Assembly (NCBI RefSeq): GCF_040807025.1 | Contig: NC_090954.1 | Coordinates: forward strand, 12,109,501 to 12,173,500 | DNA from: Struthio camelus | Lineage: Eukaryota > Chordata > Aves > Struthioniformes > Struthionidae | DNA length: 64,000 bases | Direction of reading: 5' to 3' | Part shown: piece by piece, positions 58,101 to 64,000 of the stretch | How the letters are laid out: each line of letters starts with the position of its first letter | Position numbering within the stretch: position 1 is the first letter of the stretch | Position numbers and translations under genes: made by a program | Notes under the pieces: generated by a model | Told to the model about the DNA's origin: nothing | Database searches by the model: none | What the model saw: the letters and a program-made list of their open reading frames with translations, nothing else

Positions 58101-61100
58101 GCAGAGCCCTGCACCTTGCTCCCTTGAGAAGTGACGGCCGTTGCAGCACTATTATCATGCTCCAGCTGGATTTAAAAGACAGACACTTGTTTCTTCATGT
58201 AACCTTCTCCTTCCCAAAGTTTGTTTAGGAGCAGATGGGTTATCAGAGGGACTATTACCTGCACATTGTTCCATGCTGCCTCTCCTCTGTCCTTCACACA
58301 GCTTTCCAGCCTCAGTGGGGATCCCAGGGCTCCGTGCTTAGTATCCACACACAATCCAGTTCCTACATTGCGTATCTGAAACAGTAAAGTAGTCATTAAA
58401 TCTCCTAACTCTTACCAAGTTACAGCCAACAGGAAAGAAGGCTTAAGCTGCTTCAAACAGTGGCAGTATTTGTATGAAGACAGGCTTAAGATTTCTCACT
58501 TAACTATACAACTGAGCTGGCAGACTGCAGCTGAAAGGAAAGCACTGGAACTCAAAATGGGACCCATTTCAAGCCATACAATAACCTGCAAGACACAGCA
58601 AACCATCAGTTAGAGGAGTGCAGAGCCCACTGTTTTGCTGTGTTTAACAGTCCAAGCCTTGTGATTCTTCTCTGTAAGTACAGCTGACTTTCAAAGCCAG
58701 GTATGGCTTTCCTGGCTTACAGATAGGAAAGTTAAGGAGCAGAGTAGCTCAAAACAGTTGTGTAGCCCTTTGAAGATATACAATTTCTATTATTGCTCAG
58801 CTGCCTCCTAATCCTCGTCCTTCCTGTGGAGTCTTTTGCCTTCTACTAAATACACAATGTGCCAAACAAGCCAAGTTTCTCCTTGCAGCTGTGCACAAAC
58901 AGCAACTGCTGCATAAACAGTTGCAACTGCTGTTGCCCTCTGAGCAGGCCAACATAACGCCATCGGAATTCTGGTCTTCAAAACACACCAAGCAGGATCT
59001 TTAAAAACACCCACATGCCACCGTACTCACAGCAAACGGGCACAGAGGTAATGCTGGTTTAACAAACGAAACTGCAGCCTGTTTGCCCACTGCAGATTTC
59101 AGAGCATGAACTTGCTGAGCTTACCTCTCCCCAAGCAGCTGCTGGAGGCTCCACTGGTGGGTAAAACTTTGGCAAGTCCCACGCGACCTCATTCATGAAC
59201 CATTTGAAGGTCTTGCAGTTGAGGTTGTTGCGAAGTTCCTTCTGAGCTGCCACATCCCCTGCAGAAAGATGCCGGTACTCTGGTCTACGCTGGTATATGT
59301 ACTCCGCGTATTCGTCCATCCACACTTCGGCCACACGCTTCAAGTTCTGTGTGGGTAACGGCCATGTGTGTGAAAATGAGAGGGGGGAAATTACATGAGA
59401 ACTCTGCACAAGCTGTTGACATCAGCATTCAGAACAGCTCTCTTGTGGTTTTGCTCAGAAAGGATTTTCTTTCATATCCACTCTCTCTCCAGCTTTAGGA
59501 CTAAGATTATTTTTATTATTCTCTAGTTCCAAGGGACTTGGAAAGATATTTTCAGTTGAGGTCAGAACAGAATTCTGACACCTTGCCATTATATCTAGTT
59601 CCTCGTGGCCAAGAAAACAACAGTAGTCAAAAGTTTTTTTTTTTTCTTTTTTCCAAAAAGTAGATGACAGTGATGCTGGTAAATACCACTGAACATTCAA
59701 AGGTCCTGACAAAACACTTTCCTTAAGTCCTTCCTACCGCATCTTTTATATCCCTCTGCAAGCGGGATTTGCAGTCCCCCATTCTGGAAAGCATAAGTTC
59801 ACAACATTCTCTCCTGCCACTATTTTTCTACTTCCTTGTGCAAAAAACAATTTAAGAAAAACTCAGAGATACAGTAGGAATGTACATCTTTCAGATGATG
59901 ACCTTTCAAAACAGAAGCAATGGATTTACTTCCAGTCAGCAGTGTATTTCACATTGCTTTAGATTAAAATATACCCTTAAAATCATGCTTTTCATATGAA
60001 TACTAACTCAAGCTTTGTACTGGCTCTGCAAGGAGACTTCTGTCTCTTCTTTTGGGAGAAACAGACATAACTGCACACAGGGAATGCAAGCATCACTGCA
60101 ATCCTAAAGCAGTATTTTAATCCATGTTGCAATTCCAAGTCAGCACTGAGCACCACCCTCTCGAGGTATACGCCCTGCTGCTTGACACAACACATTCAGG
60201 AGACCTTCAGACTTTGGACTTCTTTTCTGGTAATGTCAGGTTCATTCTTGGTGCCACAACACACTAATGTGACATGCAGTCACGACTTCAGTCACCCAGC
60301 AGTGCTGTCCACCTCTCCAAGGCCATTCACCACCAAAAAGACTAGCATGTTAAGAACAAGTAGCACGTTGACACTGCCTCAAACACAACCTACGCAAAGC
60401 AAGACCAGGCGTTCATCTCAAGCTGCCTTTACGATCTCGGATGCCAGGAAACAGCCTTCCTTGCACCTGCCCCCATCCTCTTCCAGCGCTGTGGGAAAAT
60501 GCAAGACTCAAACGCTTGATCAAAAGAAATACAGCTCCTTCCTGAAGAGGAGGCACAGACAGGACAGCGTCCATCCCTCTGACAGGTCGTTGCTGGGCAG
60601 AGGAATAAAATTCAGATCTATAACTAGGGTGAAGCTATTAAACTGAGAAATTTTGTAATGCTATGCAAGCCATAAGACTACAAGAACAGCAAGGTCTCTT
60701 TGTGAAGTTTTTAGTTTTGCAGCCTCCCTGTGCGTATGATTTTTTTCCTCCCACCAGAGGGCAATGTAAACCCTTCTCAATTTGGAAATTAACTGGAGAA
60801 AGCTAGTGCATGATAAGCAAGGGCTTCCTTCTCTTTGGGCTACACTAAATTAAGAAATAAGATGGCACAGAAATTTCTATCATGGAGAATTACAGCGCGC
60901 TCATCCAGTGGACTGTGACACTTGAAGCTGAGAGGTATTTCAATCACCAAAACACAATCACCATGCTGCAGCCTGCTGCTCATACACAGCTATAAAATTT
61001 CAACTATCACACAAATACAGTCCTATCTTGTTTTTATTGGAGATTCCACAGTCAATGCCTGATCACAAAGTCCCATCCTGACAATTTGCAATGGCTGGTG

Positions 61101-61523
61101 TCTTGAGCATGGCAGCTGCCTGCACAAGAGACTGCAGTTCTCCTAGGCTCACCTCCCTTTATGCTAGACATCCGCCTCTGCTAAAACTGCTCAGTTTGCC
61201 CATTGCACAGCTACAGCTGTATATACTACAACGCCTAACTCTGCCTCCCATTGTGGGGTGACAGGAGAAAACTGCACGGTCATGCAGATGTAAGATGTGT
61301 CATAGCTTAAGAGACAGAGAAAACGGAAGAGAGCTTTGCTTTGCAGAGCCTTCTATGAGGCTGGCACCCGATCATGCACAGGAGGAGGAGGAACAGGAAC
61401 ATCACTGCCACTTACTCTTGCCAGGCTGACTCCTGTTGGAACTTTGTATGGAACATATTTTCTGTAGATATGGCCCACCCTAGAGCAAGGGATGTCCTCC
61501 ATGCGACCCCCACACATCCATAC
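55016..61523 (-). CDS. GALNT10: GALNT10, polypeptide N-acetylgalactosaminyltransferase 10 (C-terminal exons)
   Basis: Five exons on the - strand (61523-61416, 59346-59125, 58375-58259, 56109-55960, 55183-55016), all phase 0 with GT/AG sites, give the last 254 residues of a protein of about 600. GALNT10 is a type II Golgi membrane enzyme that adds GalNAc from UDP-GalNAc to Ser/Thr in mucin-type O-glycosylation and prefers already glycosylated substrates. Visible parts are the end of the catalytic domain ([20 protein letters not shown], with the conserved His of RVGH), the linker [20 protein letters not shown], and a ricin-type lectin domain with alpha ([11 protein letters not shown]), beta (KFCFDAISH...NQLWRY) and gamma (SCMDC...TQQWIF) repeats. 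The upstream exons, including the WGGEQYE motif exon, were not found and must lie past 64000. The C-terminus ends FNRNLDL, three residues beyond the human form I recall. Confidence 0.95.
55942..55955 (-). repeat. GALNT10: UG repeat at GALNT10 splice donor
   Basis: On the - strand the donor reads GTGAG followed at once by seven TG units, so the intron begins with a UG-rich run. UG repeats are known binding sites for TDP-43 and CELF proteins. Confidence 0.85.
55960..56109 (-). CDS. GALNT10: GALNT10 exon encoding lectin beta repeat
   Basis: 50 codons, [20 protein letters not shown] to GNQLWRYRK. The beta repeat has CFDA and the QLW motif. The donor GTGAGT runs directly into a TG repeat in the intron. 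The acceptor is CCTGGCAG. Confidence 0.94.
56110..58258 (-). other. GALNT10: GALNT10 intron with AT-rich conserved-looking block
   Basis: An intron of 2149 bases. Its 57400-57850 part is AT-rich and unique, with GCATCAAAATTGATAATGC, TTATAATGCATTTGCC and TTCATTAATATGCATGATGC, words typical of deeply conserved developmental enhancers. No exon is needed here to complete the protein. A bystander enhancer for HAND1, about 36 kb away, is possible. Confidence 0.4.
58259..58375 (-). CDS. GALNT10: GALNT10 exon encoding lectin alpha repeat
   Basis: 39 codons, [20 protein letters not shown] to GEAAWNNVQ. The alpha repeat has the Cys-x-Asp (LCVD) sugar-binding signature. The acceptor is TGTTTCAG and the donor CAG|GTAATA. 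Confidence 0.94.
58376..59124 (-). other. GALNT10: GALNT10 intron
   Basis: A 749-base intron of ordinary unique sequence. Nothing notable was seen. Confidence 0.85.
59125..59346 (-). CDS. GALNT10: GALNT10 exon encoding catalytic-lectin linker
   Basis: 74 codons, [20 protein letters not shown] to [12 protein letters not shown]. The [24 protein letters not shown] stretch is highly conserved. The Pro-rich [10 protein letters not shown] leads into the lectin domain. The acceptor is CCACACAG and the donor GAG|GTAAGC. Confidence 0.95.
59347..61415 (-). other. GALNT10: GALNT10 intron
   Basis: A 2069-base intron of unique sequence. A 154-codon open frame on the + strand (60182-60646) shows no recognisable domain and is treated as chance. 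Confidence 0.8.
61416..61523 (-). CDS. GALNT10: GALNT10 exon encoding end of catalytic domain
   Basis: 36 codons, [20 protein letters not shown] to [10 protein letters not shown]. It carries PCSRVGH, conserved across GalNAc-transferases, whose His helps bind the metal. The acceptor is GTTCCACAG and the donor AGA|GTAAGT. Confidence 0.95.
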
Positions 61524-64000
61524 CTGTGGAACAGCAGAGAGAGATTCACTCTTGGTTACGTGGAGGAAAAAAAGGAGAAAAAAAAAAAAGGCTTTCAAGA
61601 CATGAAAAAGCTTAATCCAGATTTTTTACTTCAAAGTATGTTCTTTCCCAAATATCCTTCCCCCCTTCCATTAGTCTCAAATCCTCTAACTAGCTGCTCA
61701 GAACCATGCAAGCCTTGATTTAGCACAAATGCTATGAAGCCCAGTGGCTAAACAGTTTAATTTCGCATTCTTCAGAGAAAAGAAAAGAAACAAAATCCAA
61801 GCACCCAGAGAACAGCACGCAGCACACTTTTTAAATGAACACACGTTATTACAGCAATGGTAACCATAATGATTAAACTGGACTGCCATATAAGATCTTA
61901 GGCCTAGGTTATATAACAGTTCTGTAGAAGGGAGGCCACCTCTGCAGCGCAGGCCACGTGTTACACAGAACACTCCAGGAAACTCAAGAGGCTGCTTAAG
62001 TGCCAAAACAGCAAACACTGCTACTTTTTTCCTGTGGTTATCACTGCAAAGTCTGGGATATCGCTAATATGGTTTTACTGCTGACACGTACTTACTGTTT
62101 TTGCAACCTTACAATTAAGTAGAAATCCCTGCCTGGTGAAAACAGCTTTAAAAAAAGCCCTTGGAAAGTCACCGGAACACACTGCGGGTTGAAGAATGCT
62201 ACTGTGATGCTTGATGAATGCCTTGATTAGGTCAGGAAGGTTTTTTCCCCCCTATCTGGAATGACTTCACTCTATGGCAACATCCTGCAACAACTTTCTT
62301 TTATTCCTTATTTATAGCATGGATGTAACCTTTTTGTTCAAGGAAGTTAAGTCAAAGGACGTGTTTTCTCAACCAGCTAATCTATTTTGATAGCTTTAAG
62401 ACATACTTCCATATGTACTCCCCGGAGATACCTAAGCGATAATTAACGACAAAGTATCCTTCGCTATGCAAAACAACACCTTCTGAATTCTGGAAGCACG
62501 ACACTGTCGTGCCCTTCATTTTGTCCCTACATCTTATGTTAATGCCCCTAAAGCAGCAGTATGAAAGGGGCCGCTGGTGCTGCAAGCTGATGCGGTATTC
62601 TCGATATCTCCATTCAGTGTGGCTAATTTGAGCCACTGCAGTTCACTGTACAATGAGCTTAGTCAACAGCTTCACACACAGTAGGCAATTCCATTAATAT
62701 TCTGTGGTGACAATATTAAATACTTAGCTAGGAAGAGAAATATTTGGCCAAAGCTGCTGCATAATTATTAGCTCTGACACTAAAGTCCTCTGGAGTTTCA
62801 GCTCTGTCTACTGGCCCTAATAATTACAGTCATTTGCTGACTGTGTATAACTTAATGGAGGTTGGTTACTCTCAGTTAGCGGAATATTTGTCACAGGCAA
62901 CTTCCATAGTTCAGGGTACTTAATTACCTGTCGTTATAGTAAGAAAGACAAGAAGAAAGTTGACAAACACTCTGACAGAATTTCATTCCTTTTGTCCTTG
63001 CTGCGTCTTAACAAGCTGCTACAGAAGAGGCAAAGATGCAAAAGGACAGACTTGCACTCAACTTACGTGAAGTTTCCAGTTATATCAGAAATAATTCTTA
63101 CTCTGTGGTGGCTGTGATTTATTACACAGGGCCACAATACAATTTCTCAGCTAGGACATTAACAGGTAGACTGAGAAACATGAATTTGGGGATGTTTTGC
63201 ATTTCCATTACACAAATGGTTTGTGCAAGGCTTTAAGAGCTGCAACAGATCTGCCTGGCTTTTTTTTTTCTTTTTTTTTTTTGCGATAAGCTGCAAGTTG
63301 CAAAAGGTACAGAACTTGGAAAGCATAAAAAACTGCAGAAACAGCTGGAGAAGTTTCGAGCTTAGTTGCACAGACACACTAGCTTGGGAGAGCTGCAGAG
63401 CATCTGCGCTAGCAGTGGCTGCAGTTCAAGGCTCAAGGATGCTTCAAGGGCCAAGAAATGATGCTGCCTCTTGCCTCGCTCCAGGCAGCTAAACCAGCAG
63501 TGTCCTCTTCGATGGGGCATTAACACTGCATGGAGGTCAGAGGAGCAGAGACAGAGGTGAAGATCTCGAATCAAGTTTACCTCTCCTTATTTTCCGTGGA
63601 CTTATTGCCCCATCTCATTTACTCTGCGTACACACAAGAGGAAGGAAAAAAGAAGCAGGAGAGCAGAATATACAAGCATCAGCAGACCCCTTCCTTTCTT
63701 GCCCACAAGAGAACCATCGCACCCAAGACCCCTCTGAAAATACAGCTGCGGTAGGTTCCCCTAAACAGAGACCAAGACACAGGCCTGTCCTGTGCGATCA
63801 TGAACACAACTGCCTCAACAACCAACATTTTTACACTGTGCACTGAACCTAGCATCACTAGTGTCCTATTAGTTCAAAGGTGACTGCAGTTTAGCATGAC
63901 AAAAGCCTGAATTACAACACCAGCAGCTTGTTACCCTAGCGTTGAACCTCACTGCCTGCCTACCCGCTTCCTTACCTACCCTCGATCTCTAAGGTAAGGC
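61524..64000 (-). other. GALNT10: GALNT10 intron, runs off the window
   Basis: At least 2.4 kb of intron upstream of the first exon seen. I looked for the preceding exon (WGGEQYEISF motif) and did not find it. The 62620-62960 part is AT-rich and unique with CATTAATATTCTGTGG, ATAATTATTAGCTC and CCCTAATAATTACAG, again resembling a conserved noncoding element. The remainder shows only short T or A runs. Confidence 0.6.
62620..62960. promoter_or_regulatory. Candidate intronic conserved element in GALNT10
   Basis: A unique AT-rich block dense in TAAT cores (CCATTAATATTC, GCATAATTATTAGC, CCCTAATAATTACAG) and free of coding signals. Composition suggests an enhancer. Whether it would serve GALNT10 or HAND1 cannot be told. 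Confidence 0.25.

Noticed and set aside
60182-60646. 154-codon plus-strand frame inside a GALNT10 intron
   Set aside because: No domain, antisense to the intron, and no splice or promoter support.
61524-64000. The preceding GALNT10 exon (WGGEQYEISF motif)
   Set aside because: Searched by eye on the - strand and not found; it most likely lies beyond the window.
1-64000. LTR or retroviral copies, tRNA or rRNA genes, CRISPR arrays, bacterial operons
   Set aside because: None recognised on either strand; the only interspersed elements seen are CR1 LINE fragments.

Overview
The window is vertebrate nuclear DNA, most likely from a bird. Three genes carry spliced vertebrate exons with canonical GT/AG boundaries. 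One interspersed repeat (53420-53837) is a CR1-type LINE 3' end finishing in the tandem octamer ATTCTGTG, typical of birds and other sauropsids, and no mammalian SINEs were noticed. The three genes form a block I recall from other vertebrates, including human 5q33: HAND1, SAP30L and GALNT10. Here HAND1 is on the + strand, while SAP30L and GALNT10 are on the - strand and are read toward HAND1.

Layout. Positions 1-19.5 kb form a gene-free, very GC-rich flank upstream of HAND1. It is broken by short AT-richer islands that look like conserved regulatory elements (clearest near 0.6, 3.5, 4.6, 6.2, 7.4, 9.1, 11.7, 14.3, 16.2, 16.6 and 17.6 kb). It also holds a G-rich hexamer minisatellite (1834-2110) and a degenerate TG/TATG repeat (18.1-18.7 kb). 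HAND1 occupies 19.5-21.8 kb with an inverted CCAAT box, a TATA box, a four-codon upstream ORF, two coding exons (199 aa) and AATAAA signals. From 21.8 to 32.8 kb there is no recognisable gene, but several islands carry GATA, CArG or T-box type motifs. SAP30L (four coding exons, 178 aa) runs from a CpG-island promoter near 44 kb down to a stop at 37.7 kb, with a possible 5-kb 3'UTR ending near 32.8 kb. From 44.3 to 55.0 kb lies SAP30L/GALNT10 intergenic DNA plus the GALNT10 3'UTR or flank, including the CR1 copy. The last five coding exons of GALNT10 (254 aa: the end of the catalytic domain plus the ricin-type lectin domain) lie at 55.0-61.5 kb. The rest of that gene is beyond the right edge.

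How the parts relate. HAND1 is a tightly controlled developmental bHLH factor. SAP30L is a Sin3-HDAC corepressor subunit and GALNT10 is a Golgi glycosyltransferase; both are broadly acting genes. The layout suits a genomic regulatory block, in which HAND1 enhancers may lie in gene-free flanks and in the introns of bystander neighbours. This is inference, because no alignment could be run. No wholly new biological system is evident. The most checkable oddities are the strong-Kozak upstream ORF in HAND1, an orphan TATA box 3.8 kb upstream, a GATA/T-box cluster at 16.1-16.4 kb, a CArG-GATA element at 26.8 kb, a UG repeat abutting a GALNT10 splice donor, and a G-quadruplex-prone minisatellite.
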